This document shows positions 53,677 to 63,812 of a stretch of 64,000 bases of DNA, one piece after another. The DNA lies in the NCBI RefSeq assembly GCF_016864375.1, contig NZ_CP069354.1, positions 5,105,501 through 5,169,500 of the forward strand. The letters run 5' to 3'. Made by a program: the position numbers and the translations under genes. Position 1 is the first letter of the stretch, and each line of letters starts with the position of its first letter. This DNA comes from Microvirga sp. VF16. Lineage in GTDB: Bacteria; Pseudomonadota; Alphaproteobacteria; Rhizobiales; Beijerinckiaceae. The notes beneath the pieces were generated by a model, which was not told where the DNA came from, did not search any database, and saw nothing but the letters and a program-made list of their open reading frames with translations.

Positions 53677-53877
53677 ATGTCACGATCCTTCCTTGCCGTC
53701 TTGGCCATTGCCCTCGGCCTCCCCTTCCTGATCCTTCTGGCTCTCGTCTCGTCAGCCTCCGGTGTCAGCCCGAGCGTGTTCACGCATGCGCTCACCCTCG
53801 TGATCGTGTCGGTGTTCCTGATGCTGGTGGTTTTCGAGATCAAGCGGATCGTGGATCTGCCGCCGGATGCTCATTGA
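53677..53877 (+). CDS. Small two-helix membrane protein, hypothetical
   Basis: A 66-residue protein with two hydrophobic segments (SFLAVLAIALGLPFLILLALV and VFTHALTLVIVSVFLMLVVFEI). No family recognised. A strong hairpin follows the stop. Confidence 0.55.
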   Translation: MSRSFLAVLAIALGLPFLILLALVSSASGVSPSVFTHALTLVIVSVFLMLVVFEIKRIVDLPPDAH

Positions 53878-53897
53878 GATCCGGCATCGCTTTCAAG

Positions 53898-53940
53898 AGA
53901 ACTTGAGGATCGCGCTCCCGACGCTGGATCCTCAAGTTCT
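53898..53940. terminator. Terminator hairpin between convergent genes
   Basis: AGAACTTGAGGATC and GATCCTCAAGTTCT form a 14-bp perfect stem with a 15-base loop, between the small membrane protein gene and the convergent hypothetical gene. Confidence 0.75.
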
Positions 53941-53960
53941 TACTCCGATCGAGGATGTAA

Positions 53961-54176
53961 TTAAGCTGCGGCTCGCGACCGCTCCGGGCGCTCTTCAGCC
54001 GTCGCTCTCTCCAAAGCCAGCAGCAGAACGCCGATGTCTTCTTCAAGAAGATTGATAGCATTGCGAGCGTATTCGCGAAATTCCTGCTTGACGGCTTCAA
54101 TCTCGCCATCCCACAGGCAATCTTCATACTCGGCATCGTAAAATGCGCGAGCGACCAGCTCTACTTGATAATCCAT
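53961..54176 (-). CDS. Hypothetical acidic protein
   Basis: A 71-residue protein starting MDYQVELVARAFYDAEYEDCLWDGE, mostly helical and acidic (EAVKQEFREYARNAINLLEEDIGVLLLALE). No family recognised. The start at 54176 was preferred to a longer frame at 54257. Confidence 0.6.
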   Translation of the reverse strand: MDYQVELVARAFYDAEYEDCLWDGEIEAVKQEFREYARNAINLLEEDIGVLLLALERATAEERPERSRAAA

Positions 54177-54420
54177 GTATGCCCCGCTGCACCGTTCCGG
54201 TGATTTGTTATTGCTCTGAGTCCGCGGCGCAAATACGCATTTTACATTATGAATCAACTGATCCGCCGCAGGACAAGGTCAGGCTTACAGCCCGTTTCGA
54301 CTGATCCGCAACTCGCCACACGGACTACCCCAGAAGGAGTAGGCCGCACAGCAACGATCTCTATCTATAGGATAAGTGGCGGAATTTAGCCAAAAAGGAT
54401 CAAGCGGCCGGCAATTCTTC

Positions 54421-55182
54421 TCACTCACCCGGGACCAGGGAGTCGGCATTATCCTGTGAAAAGTTGAGATGCCCGGTCGCCCACATGGCGGCTTGCGTTC
54501 TGTTGGAGGCCTTCACCTTCCGCAGGATGGCCTTGATATGGACCTTCACCGTGGCCTCCGCCACGCCGAGCTCGCGCGCGATTACTTTATTCGAGGAGCC
54601 TTGGGTGAGGCACCGGAGGATCTGGGCTTCCCGCTCCGACAGCTTGCCGGGAAGCGATGCAGGATCGTTGGCCGGCCGGAAGGCAACGCCGTTGCCGAAA
54701 TGGGCCCGGCCTTGCCGAACCTGATCGAGAAGCGTGAGCCCGATCGAGGCCGGAATATAGCTCTCGCCCAGGATCACGATCTCGAGCGCTTTGACCAGGG
54801 CATGCCGATCCATGCTCGTCGGACAGAACCCGTCCATGCCGGCATGGCTGAGCTGCATGACGGTTTCGGGATCCATCGCATCGGTCAGAACGACCACGCG
54901 AGCCGATCGATACTGCGCTTTCAGCTCTGCCACGGCGGTCGTATATTCCTCCGTCGAGCGGTTCTCGCAGAGGACGAAGAGCACAGGCTCGTCATCGGTG
55001 AACGTGGGCAGACGCGACAGATCCTCATAAGGCTCTTTCGTGAGGATGAAGCGCGTTCCGGAGAGGATATGGCTGATGCCGGTGCGAAGCAGGAGATTCT
55101 GACAGATCAGGACCGTGGTGACGTTCTGGAACGGATCCTGAGCGATGGGAAGAATCTGCTTATAGACAACATCGTGTCTCAT
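54421..55182 (-). CDS. LuxR/NarL-type regulator with degenerate receiver
   Basis: A 253-residue protein. The N-terminal half has a receiver-like fold (VTTVLICQNLLLRTGISHIL; VVVLTDAMDPETVMQLSHAGMDGFCPT), but the phosphoacceptor position reads LFVLCENRS, with Glu or Asn instead of Asp. The C-terminal HTH is LSEREAQILRCLTQGSSNKVIARELGVAEATVKVHI, intact. It probably acts without phosphorylation or as a constitutive form. It is adjacent to, but not clearly coupled with, the GGDEF-EAL gene. A candidate EcfG promoter lies upstream. Confidence 0.85.
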   Translation of the reverse strand: MRHDVVYKQILPIAQDPFQNVTTVLICQNLLLRTGISHILSGTRFILTKEPYEDLSRLPTFTDDEPVLFVLCENRSTEEYTTAVAELKAQYRSARVVVLTDAMDPETVMQLSHAGMDGFCPTSMDRHALVKALEIVILGESYIPASIGLTLLDQVRQGRAHFGNGVAFRPANDPASLPGKLSEREAQILRCLTQGSSNKVIARELGVAEATVKVHIKAILRKVKASNRTQAAMWATGHLNFSQDNADSLVPGE

Positions 55183-55322
55183 GTGTGCTGTGCCCCCAAG
55201 TAACGTTCAGCGATGAACCGTGCAGGATCGTGACCCATCCGCATCGAACGTGAGGCGGCTGGCCTTCGTCGAAAGGTGTCGGATCCAGGAAGCCGATCCA
55301 CAATTGGATCAAGCGTGGCGAC

Positions 55323-55347
55323 AACAATCGGTACAGGCATTAGTTCC
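55323..55347 (-). promoter_or_regulatory. Candidate EcfG-type promoter before LuxR gene
   Basis: On the minus strand GGAAC (55347-55343) is followed after 16 bases by TGTT (55326-55323). It lies about 140 bases before the gene start. Confidence 0.35.
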
Positions 55348-55462
55348 TCGACGCTACGGCCCCGAAAGGGGTAACTCTCCGCGACCTGGGAATTTTGAGA
55401 TGCAGTGGCAATCTGCTCTGCACAACGAATAAGCAGAATGCATTCTCGCCACGATGCGGTGA

Positions 55463-57862
55463 TCACCGGGATCTGAAAGCAGTCGAGTCCCCGGCGTAGC
55501 ATTGGACCTCCTCAGAAGAGGATCGCGTCAACAAGCGCGTGATCTGCTCCTGCGAAAGCGCCTTCGAAAACAGATAGCCCTGCATCTCGTTACAGCCTGC
55601 CGTGTGAAGGAAATTCCTCTGGATCTCCGTCTCGACGCCTTCGGCCGTGACAGTGAGAGACATGGCATGGCCCAGCGAGACGATGGCCTTGATCACCGCG
55701 GCGGCTTTGGTTCCCTGTCCAAGGCTCTGAGTGAAGGATCGGTCGATCTTGATCTTGTCGACCTCGAACCGATGAAGATAGCCCAGGCTCGAATAGCCCG
55801 TGCCGAAATCGTCCAAGGCAATGCGGAAACCGGCATTTCGCAAGGCTCGGAGCGTATCGGTCGTTCCGCCTTCCTCATCCAGAAGAACGCTTTCGGTCAC
55901 CTCGAGCTCGATCCTGCAAGGATCCGCCCCGCATTCGCGCACGATGGCGATCACGTGATTGGCAAAGTCGCTGGATCTGAACTGAACCGGAGAAAGATTG
56001 ACGGAAACGAACACATCCGGCCAGCGTCGCGAGGCCAGGCAGGCCTGGCGCAGAATCCACTCGCCGAGCTGGACGATCAAGCCGGTTTGCTCGGCGACCG
56101 GAATGAACTGACTTGGTGGAATATATCCGCGCGTCGGATGCCTCCAGCGGGCAAGCGCTTCGACACCGATGATGGCGTCCCCGCCGACCGCAATCTGCGG
56201 CTGATAAGCGACTTCGAGACCCTCGCCGGACGCGAGCGCGATGCGAAGCTCCTCCTCGATGATCCTGCGCAGATTGACGGTCTCATCCATCTCCGGCGTG
56301 AAGATCCGATAACGGTTTCGCCCTTCGGCTTTGGCGCGATAGAGCGCGATATCGGCCTTTCTCATGAGCTCACTGCGATCCGTTCCGGCCTCGGGAGCGA
56401 GCACGATGCCGATGCTGGTGCCCACGAAGATGTGATTGCCCATGACGTCGTATGGCTCATGAGCCATGGCGAGAATCCGCTCGCAAAGAGCCTCAGGACC
56501 TTCCGCTCCTCCCTGACAAACCTGCACGATGGCGAATTCATCGCCTCCCAGTCGAGTGATGGTGTCGTCTTCCCCGACGAGCTTGGACAGTCGAACCGAG
56601 AAATCGCGGATGAGGCTGTCGCCGACAGAATGTCCGAGGGTGTCGTTGACGTGCTTGAAGCGGTCGAGATCCAGCATCATCACGGCGATCCGCTCGCCAT
56701 CCTGCCTGCGGGCGATGGCGTGGTTGAGCCGGTCCTCGAACAAGGCCCGGTTCGGCAGCCCGGTCAGCACGTCATGGAAGGCCAGATGATGGGCGTGGGC
56801 TTCGCTGGCCTTCAGTTCAAGAACGGTTCTTTCCAGTGCTGACATGGAGTGCTTCAGACGCTGCACCAACACGCCGAGCAGAATGAGAATGAGGATAGCG
56901 GCAAGGACAGTCGCGGGCCCGATGGCACCGAGAAGACGATCTCCCGGCACTTCCGGCTTCCAGATGAAATAGCCGATGAGGTCGCCCACATCGGACCGGA
57001 TCGGCACCGATATCTCACCTGATTTCGGATTGTCGACAACGGAGAAGCGCAGTCCCTCGATCAGATTCCGTTCCGAGATCTGCTTGATGAAGTTGCCGTC
57101 GAGATACCGGATGCCGACCAGGAGAAATTCTCTGTCCTGCGGGTAAGACACCGCCTCCGATTCAGGAACGATCTTCATGACGCTCACCGCCGCGGGCCGG
57201 CCGAACAGTTCCAGCAGGTGAGCATCATGGACGGCTCTTCCCGTTGTCAGGTGCGTTGCCTCGGCGCTTTCCGCCGCATGGTCCTTGTGCAGGGAATCCG
57301 GCGCTCCGCGTACTCTTGCAATGAGGCTGCCGATACTCTCCCGAACGCGCTCGAATTCATGGTTCGAGACGCGCGTTGCATCCATCACCGCATTGATTGG
57401 CTCATCCCGGTCGTTCAGGATGTAGACTTCCTCCTGACCGAAGGTGCGGCTGAGCCAAACCCCGATATTGGCGTCGATCCATGTAAGATCCAGCGGGCTC
57501 TTGGTGAGTTCCAGCACGGCATCGTCCCAGACGGCGACCATTTCCTGCTGCTGAGCGAGTTCCTTGACGACGGCCCTGATGCTGCGCTTCGTCATGCGAA
57601 GCTGGCGCTCGGCGGAGATATCGTTGCTCTTGTCGACCGCCCAGAGGATCGAAACCGCGCCGAGAGACAGCGTCGTCAGAGCAACGAAAAGAACAGGCAG
57701 AACAACGCTGCGAATGAAAGGCAGCGCCTGGCGATCAAAAGAAACAAAAGACTTCAACACGTCGGCACCGGAGCGAATCCCGGCGCCGATGAGGCTAAAA
57801 AAGGCCAGCGACGAGATCGCATTGAAAGATTTTTTGAGAATTTGGAACCGCCGGATTTTCAC
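55463..57862 (-). CDS. GGDEF-EAL protein with CHASE4-like sensor domain
   Basis: A 799-residue cyclic di-GMP enzyme. Two hydrophobic segments (about 50-75 and 300-325) enclose a periplasmic CHASE4-like domain (QQEMVAVWDDAVLELT). The GGDEF domain (350-510) has an intact GGDEF at 439-443 (RLGGDEFAIVQ); the EAL domain (535-790) has E568 in GVEALARWRHP and later DDFGTGYSSLGYL, both expected for activity. It may make and break c-di-GMP. GTG start with weak ribosome site; a 9-bp inverted repeat lies 27 bases upstream. Confidence 0.92.
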   Translation of the reverse strand: MKIRRFQILKKSFNAISSLAFFSLIGAGIRSGADVLKSFVSFDRQALPFIRSVVLPVLFVALTTLSLGAVSILWAVDKSNDISAERQLRMTKRSIRAVVKELAQQQEMVAVWDDAVLELTKSPLDLTWIDANIGVWLSRTFGQEEVYILNDRDEPINAVMDATRVSNHEFERVRESIGSLIARVRGAPDSLHKDHAAESAEATHLTTGRAVHDAHLLELFGRPAAVSVMKIVPESEAVSYPQDREFLLVGIRYLDGNFIKQISERNLIEGLRFSVVDNPKSGEISVPIRSDVGDLIGYFIWKPEVPGDRLLGAIGPATVLAAILILILLGVLVQRLKHSMSALERTVLELKASEAHAHHLAFHDVLTGLPNRALFEDRLNHAIARRQDGERIAVMMLDLDRFKHVNDTLGHSVGDSLIRDFSVRLSKLVGEDDTITRLGGDEFAIVQVCQGGAEGPEALCERILAMAHEPYDVMGNHIFVGTSIGIVLAPEAGTDRSELMRKADIALYRAKAEGRNRYRIFTPEMDETVNLRRIIEEELRIALASGEGLEVAYQPQIAVGGDAIIGVEALARWRHPTRGYIPPSQFIPVAEQTGLIVQLGEWILRQACLASRRWPDVFVSVNLSPVQFRSSDFANHVIAIVRECGADPCRIELEVTESVLLDEEGGTTDTLRALRNAGFRIALDDFGTGYSSLGYLHRFEVDKIKIDRSFTQSLGQGTKAAAVIKAIVSLGHAMSLTVTAEGVETEIQRNFLHTAGCNEMQGYLFSKALSQEQITRLLTRSSSEEVQCYAGDSTAFRSR

Positions 57863-58175
57863 CGACCTGGCAGGAGGGCGTCATGCCTTTGAGTTGCGCA
57901 ATGTGCGTCTGGCAACTCAACCCGCCACAGGTATCATGCTGAGAACAGCAAATTCCATCGGCCGGACCGTAAAGTCAACGCACCGGTCATTCCGGCCCGA
58001 TGCTTCGCATTTCAGAGTTAACGAACTTTTTCACTTACAATCGCTTCCGAAACGGGAAGAATGTCGACCGGGAACAACTAGGATCGGGCAATCTTCACAT
58101 TGAAAATGTCGGAGCGACCTCTCGCTCCACACGTGACCCGATGTGGACCCAAGCTTCTTCAGAGTATCTGGAAGG
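57863..58175. other. Upstream region of GGDEF-EAL gene
   Basis: A 313-base gap. It contains the inverted repeat TTGAGTTGC / GCAACTCAA (57889-57897 and 57912-57920), which may be an operator or leader hairpin of the gene. Nothing else is seen. Confidence 0.45.
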
Positions 58176-58466
58176 TCATTCTGGTTCCGCGTGGTCTTCC
58201 AAGGCCTGAATGAGCTCCATGCATTTCTCGGCGACGACAGCCGACACCTTCGGATCCCCATGGTAATGACGCATGGCCACGGCGTTCGCCTGCTCGAACA
58301 GATCGGTCAGATTTCCGGAGATGAAGGGGCGGGAGCTTGGAAACTCGAAGGATTTGGGCTCGGAACGGGATTGCGTTTTCGCAGGACGCTTGGGCTCAAA
58401 CAGCGTCAGAACCTCACATCGGTCGGCTATTTTCTTGAGATCCTTGAACGCGATGATCTCGGCCAT
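58176..58466 (-). CDS. Hypothetical protein
   Basis: A 96-residue protein from ATG 58466 with AGGAGTG upstream. It begins MAEIIAFKDLKKIADRCEVL and ends in a helical stretch (VAMRHYHGDPKVSAVVAEKCMELIQALED). No family recognised. A frame to 58808 exists, but the upstream part reads through repeats and has no ribosome site. An EcfG-like promoter lies upstream. Confidence 0.6.
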   Translation of the reverse strand: MAEIIAFKDLKKIADRCEVLTLFEPKRPAKTQSRSEPKSFEFPSSRPFISGNLTDLFEQANAVAMRHYHGDPKVSAVVAEKCMELIQALEDHAEPE

Positions 58467-58538
58467 GTCCACTCCTACGCAACAATTGAGCCCTGCTTTA
58501 CCCTCTTCCAATGCCGAGGTCATGGGGCCTGGATAAAA

Positions 58539-58564
58539 AACAAACGGTTCATGAAAACCGTTCC
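58539..58564 (-). promoter_or_regulatory. Candidate EcfG-type promoter before hypothetical gene
   Basis: Minus strand: GGAAC (58564-58560), 17 bases, TGTT (58542-58539), about 73 bases before the gene start. It also contains an AACGGTT/AACCGTT inverted repeat that might be an operator. Confidence 0.4.
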
Positions 58565-58642
58565 AGAGAATAATCGCTGCGGACAGGAATGTGACCCGCC
58601 TCTTTCGGGTTAACCAGGCTGTCGATACAACCTCGACGTCAT

Positions 58643-58827
58643 GGCCGGGCTCGGCCCGGCCACCCCGATCTTGTGGAGCTCTGTTGTCATCCCCGGCGGT
58701 CCGCAGGACCGGGACGGGGATCCATAGCGTTGAGCACGTGGGTGGATCCCATTCCTCGCTTCGCTCCGGCCGGGAATGACACCGGAGTCCTTCCCGCATC
58801 TGGATCACCGGCGCAAGGCCGGTGATG
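58643..58827. repeat. Cluster of intergenic palindromic repeats
   Basis: Four hairpin units in series: GGCCGGG-N5-CCCGGCC (58643-58661), CATCCCCG...CGGGGATCC (58688-58723), CATTCC...GGGAATG (58750-58778) and ATCACCGG...CCGGTGAT (58805-58826). Each is typical of the mosaic repeats found between genes in Hyphomicrobiales. No gene is seen in this stretch. Confidence 0.65.
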
Positions 58828-58886
58828 ACGAAGGGTGCCCATCAACAATTGCGTTTATGGACAGCGTCTGTTTTGGCTCGGATCTA

Positions 58887-58998
58887 GCGCATCGTGCGGA
58901 AAAGTGGACCCGGTTTTCCGCACCCAACGATGCGCCGCTTAAGGGATTGAGCATCGGATCAGATCCTAAAAGTGGGTCCACTTTTGGGTCCGATGCTC
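58887..58998. repeat. Paired REP-like palindromes with GTGG/CCAC core
   Basis: Two neighbouring palindromes. The first (58887-58935) has GCGCATCGT...ACGATGCGC around GCGGAAAA...TTTTCCGC. The second (58949-58998) has GAGCATCGGA...TCCGATGCTC around AAAAGTGG...CCACTTTT. They share GTGGACCC/GTGGGTCC cores and abut the DoxX stop, so they may also act as its terminator. Confidence 0.7.
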
Positions 58999-59417
58999 TA
59001 GCGCTCCCAGGAATGACGGAGCCCTGCCGGCTGTCTTGCACCATCGACGCTCCAGGCGCCCGGACCGGTAAAGACGAACAGAAGGAACACGAAGCAATAC
59101 AGGATGGCTGCATCGCCGCCGTTGAGCGCCGGGTATGGGCTCTGGGGAGCATGAAACATCCAATAGGCCACGGCCATCTCGCCGGCGAGAAGGAAGGCGA
59201 CGGGGCGGGTGAACCACCCGATCAGGATCAGAAAGCCTCCGACGAGTTCGAGGATGGCGCCGATCCCGAAAAGCGAGAGGAGCGGCGGCATTCCGCTTTC
59301 AGGAGGGGCCGGGAAGCCGAACAGCTTCTGCGTTCCATGTTCCATGAAGATCAGCGCCGTGACGATCCTCAGAACGGCCAGGGCATAGGGTGACCAACGA
59401 TCGAGTGTAGCGGACAT
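58998..59417 (-). CDS. DoxX family membrane protein
   Basis: A 139-residue protein with four hydrophobic segments. ALAVLRIVTALIFMEHGTQKLFGF is the DoxX signature; ELVGGFLILIGWFTRPVAFLLAGEMAVAYW follows. Function uncertain; linked to membrane redox stress in some bacteria. An EcfG-like promoter lies upstream, consistent with a stress role. Confidence 0.9.
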   Translation of the reverse strand: MSATLDRWSPYALAVLRIVTALIFMEHGTQKLFGFPAPPESGMPPLLSLFGIGAILELVGGFLILIGWFTRPVAFLLAGEMAVAYWMFHAPQSPYPALNGGDAAILYCFVFLLFVFTGPGAWSVDGARQPAGLRHSWER

Positions 59418-59492
59418 CGGACTAGGGCCTCCTGCCTGTGATCTGCGGCCTCGAGGCGGGCGCAGGTCCCTGACTGCTGGCTATGACAGACG

Positions 59493-59518
59493 AACATCGC
59501 TCCCGTGTCCGATGTTCC
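59493..59518 (-). promoter_or_regulatory. Candidate EcfG-type promoter before doxX
   Basis: Minus strand: GGAAC (59518-59514), 17 bases, TGTT (59496-59493), 76 bases before the DoxX start. Confidence 0.4.
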
Positions 59519-59665
59519 TCCCCTCGGCCCTGAATCGATCTCACTTGTTACTTTATTGCACACCCTCACGCTAAATTGAGGCCTCCGGTCTCGCGCCCGA
59601 GACGATCTAACCTTGCCCGGCGGGAGATTCGTGCCAGCTTGTCCCTCAGCATCATGGAGGTCGGG

Positions 59666-60487
59666 ATGGGTCCAAGGCGTCTTGGCATGGTCGCAGCTCG
59701 GATGATCGCGGCTCTCATGGCCGCATCGCTCTGGCTGCCTGTCCCGGATGCGCGAGCGGACACGGAAGTGGACGTGGCGCTCGTCCTCGCCGTGGATGTT
59801 TCCCGTTCCATGGATCCGGACGAACAGGAACTGCAGCGCGAGGGCTTCATCGAAGCCTTCCGATCACCCCAGGTGCATGACGCCATCCGCAACGGCATGC
59901 TGGGCCGGATCATCGTCACCTATTTCGAATGGTCGGGCGTCGACTATCAGCAGGTCATCGTTCCCTGGACCATCATCGATGGCCCGGAGGCTGCGATGAA
60001 ATTCGCGGACGGCCTGCACGACAATCCGATCGGCCGCGTGCGGCGCACATCGATCTCGGGCGCTATCGATTTCGGCGCGAAGCTTCTGGAGAAAACCGGC
60101 GTCGAGCCCATCCGCCGCGTGATCGACATCTCGGGCGACGGACCCAACAGCAGCGGGCGCGGCGTCGTTGCGGCACGCGACGAGGCGGTTGCGAAAGGCA
60201 TCACCATCAATGGGCTTCCCATCATGCTCAAGCGGCCGAGCGGCATGGGCGATATGGAGAATCTCGATCTCTATTACAAAGGCTGCGTCATCGGCGGCGA
60301 AGGCGCATTTCTCGTTCCCGTGCGCGAGCGCCAGCAATTTGCCGAAGCCATCCGCACGAAGATCATCCGCGAGATCGCAGCACTTCCCGCGCAGCCGCTG
60401 ATTCAGACGATTCAGGCGACAACACCCGTCAACTGCATGGAGGGCGACCGCGGCATGTATCGCTGGGACCGCTGGGATCGGAATTGA
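59666..60487 (+). CDS. DUF1194 (von Willebrand A-like) secreted protein
   Basis: A 273-residue protein. From ATG 59666 (GGAGG upstream) there is a signal peptide (MIAALMAASLWLPVPDARA), then VDVALVLAVDVSRSMDPDEQELQREGF, where DVSRSMD resembles the MIDAS metal-binding motif of VWA domains. ISGDGPNSSGRG is a second family landmark. Probably periplasmic; function unknown. ATG 59654 and 59576 are alternative starts. Confidence 0.85.
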   Translation: MGPRRLGMVAARMIAALMAASLWLPVPDARADTEVDVALVLAVDVSRSMDPDEQELQREGFIEAFRSPQVHDAIRNGMLGRIIVTYFEWSGVDYQQVIVPWTIIDGPEAAMKFADGLHDNPIGRVRRTSISGAIDFGAKLLEKTGVEPIRRVIDISGDGPNSSGRGVVAARDEAVAKGITINGLPIMLKRPSGMGDMENLDLYYKGCVIGGEGAFLVPVRERQQFAEAIRTKIIREIAALPAQPLIQTIQATTPVNCMEGDRGMYRWDRWDRN

Positions 60488-60505
60488 TATGGCCTCGAAC
60501 GAGGC

Positions 60506-61492
60506 TCATTCCAGCGTGATGTTCGCCGTTCTGATCACCTTCTCCCACTTGGCGCCCTCGTCCTGCATATAGGCGGCCATTTCCGACGGCGAGCTTTGAA
60601 GCACATCGATGCCGGCGCCGATCAGCTTCTCGCGGATCTCCGCATTGGCGATCACGCGGCGATAGGTGTCGTTGAGCTTGGTGATGATCTCGGTCGGCGT
60701 GTTCGCCGGGGCGACGAATCCCTGCCAGGCCCAGGCCTCGAATCCCGGATGATGGGCCGCCACCGGCGGCACGCCCGGAAGACCTGCGAATTCCTGCGGC
60801 GATGCGACGGCAATCGCCTGAATCGGACCGGAGAGCTGCGAGCGCGCGGTGGCGAAGTCGATGAACATCATGTCCACCTGTCCCGCGACCAGATCCTGCA
60901 CGGCGGGAGCAGCACCGCGATACGGCACATGAGTGAGTTTGATGCCGGTTCCTTGCGAGAGCAGTTCCGTCGCAAGGTGGAACGGGCTCCCTAAGCCCGG
61001 CGTCGCATAATTGATGCGGCCGGGATTCTTCTTCGCCTCGGCCACGAGTTCCGGGACGGATTTCACCGGCAGCTTGTTCGTGTTGACGAGGAGCACGAGC
61101 GCGAAGCGCCCGGTGAGCGAAATGGGGGTGAAGTCCTTGTAGGGATCGAAGGAGAGTTTTCGATAGAGCGTGCGGTTCGTCGCGAAGGTCGCCGTGTCGC
61201 CCAACAGAAGCGTATAGCCGTCGGGCTCTGCCCGCGCCGCCGCCTCGGCGCCGATATTGGTGCCGGCGCCAGGCTTGTTCTCGATGACGAATTGCTGCCC
61301 GAGCTGCTCGCCCATGGCGGCAAAGACGAGACGGGCGAAGAAATCCGTTCCGCCGCCGGCCGCATAGGGAACGATGACCCGGACAGGTCGGGTCGGGTAC
61401 GCGGATTGCGCAAGAGCAGACCACGGCGACAGGGTCGAGGCGGCGGAGGCTGCCGCCATGGTCTTGAGAAGGCTGCGGCGGGTCTGACTCAT
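60506..61492 (-). CDS. Bug family periplasmic binding protein (TctC-like), no. 4
   Basis: A 328-residue Bug protein. QTRRSLLKTMAAASAAS is a twin-arginine-like signal; the mature part starts YPTRPVRVIVPYAAGGGTDFF and has NKPGAGTNIGAEAAARAEPDGYTLL. It has no transporter genes nearby and is convergent with the DUF1194 gene. Substrate unknown. Confidence 0.9.
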   Translation of the reverse strand: MSQTRRSLLKTMAAASAASTLSPWSALAQSAYPTRPVRVIVPYAAGGGTDFFARLVFAAMGEQLGQQFVIENKPGAGTNIGAEAAARAEPDGYTLLLGDTATFATNRTLYRKLSFDPYKDFTPISLTGRFALVLLVNTNKLPVKSVPELVAEAKKNPGRINYATPGLGSPFHLATELLSQGTGIKLTHVPYRGAAPAVQDLVAGQVDMMFIDFATARSQLSGPIQAIAVASPQEFAGLPGVPPVAAHHPGFEAWAWQGFVAPANTPTEIITKLNDTYRRVIANAEIREKLIGAGIDVLQSSPSEMAAYMQDEGAKWEKVIRTANITLE

Positions 61493-61672
61493 GGCGTTCT
61501 CCCGGACATCGGTCCCGTTCTGGTTCAGGCGTCCGGCAGCACATAGCGGGGAAGCCCCCTCCGACCAGAGCTGGATAGGACGAAAGGGCGTTCATCTTTT
61601 TTGCCGCTACGCCTGAACATGCGGGCCGCCCCCGGCATTCCCCGTGGGCAGTTCATGAACAGGAGACGATGA

Positions 61673-61942
61673 ATGGGCGTGAAAAAGGAAGGGAAAAAGG
61701 AACAGGAAGATCTGATCGATGCCGGCTCGGAATTGTCCTTCCCGGCCAGCGACCCTCCGTCCTATATGGGCGGCTCGGCCGTCGCCGGCCCTCCTCCGCA
61801 GGATGAGCCGGCGCGGGAGCCGGTTACCAAGGCCGTCTCCAATCCTGAGGAGGTGAAGCCGGCGGCGGACGCCCCGCAGGACACCGATCCCGCCCAGGCC
61901 GGAGACGCGTCCAAGCGCCCCTCCGGCGGCACCGATCCTTGA
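61673..61942 (+). CDS. Small acidic proline-rich protein with SFPASDPPS motif
   Basis: An 89-residue, very likely disordered protein. The only conserved part is SELSFPASDPPSYM (residues 19-32), seen in many short proteins of Hyphomicrobiales; the rest is rich in Pro, Ala, Glu and Asp. Function not known. CAGGAGACG precedes the ATG. Confidence 0.75.
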   Translation: MGVKKEGKKEQEDLIDAGSELSFPASDPPSYMGGSAVAGPPPQDEPAREPVTKAVSNPEEVKPAADAPQDTDPAQAGDASKRPSGGTDP

Positions 61943-61967
61943 CTCTGTGGCGTGCCAACCCCATCGC

Positions 61968-62010
61968 CGATCTCTGGCACGTCCCTGGTGGCACGGCGTG
62001 CCAGAGATCG
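61968..62010. terminator. Hairpin after small acidic protein gene
   Basis: CGATCTCTGGCACG and CGTGCCAGAGATCG form a 14-bp perfect stem with a 15-base loop, 26 bases after the stop of the gene before it. Confidence 0.65.
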
Positions 62011-62097
62011 TCGTGAAATCCCCTGCCGAATTCGAGGACCTTCATCCTGCCTTCATCTTGGCAGTGGCATCTGCCTTGGGTGACTCTAAAATGATCT

Positions 62098-62117
62098 CTG
62101 ATCCCTTTCGGGATCAG
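62098..62117. terminator. Short hairpin upstream of pgm
   Basis: CTGATCCC and GGGATCAG pair across a four-base loop, 57 bases before the pgm start. It may be a terminator of upstream transcription or a leader element. Confidence 0.4.
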
Positions 62118-62164
62118 CTATGGATTCGAGAATTGGCCCGAGAGGGACCGCCTCAAGGAAGTGA

Positions 62165-63805
<1,641 letters not shown>

Positions 63806-63812
63806 CGCACGT

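Noticed and set aside
55179-55502. 107-codon minus-strand frame between the GGDEF-EAL and LuxR genes
   Set aside because: It overlaps the ends of both genes, has no convincing ribosome site, and its translation resembles no family. The space is better explained as the LuxR promoter region.
55502-56842. 446-codon plus-strand open frame
   Set aside because: Antisense to the GGDEF-EAL gene, which has intact catalytic motifs.
58467-58808. N-terminal extension of the hypothetical gene up to 58808
   Set aside because: The extra part reads through intergenic repeats and has no ribosome site; ATG 58466 has AGGAGTG upstream.
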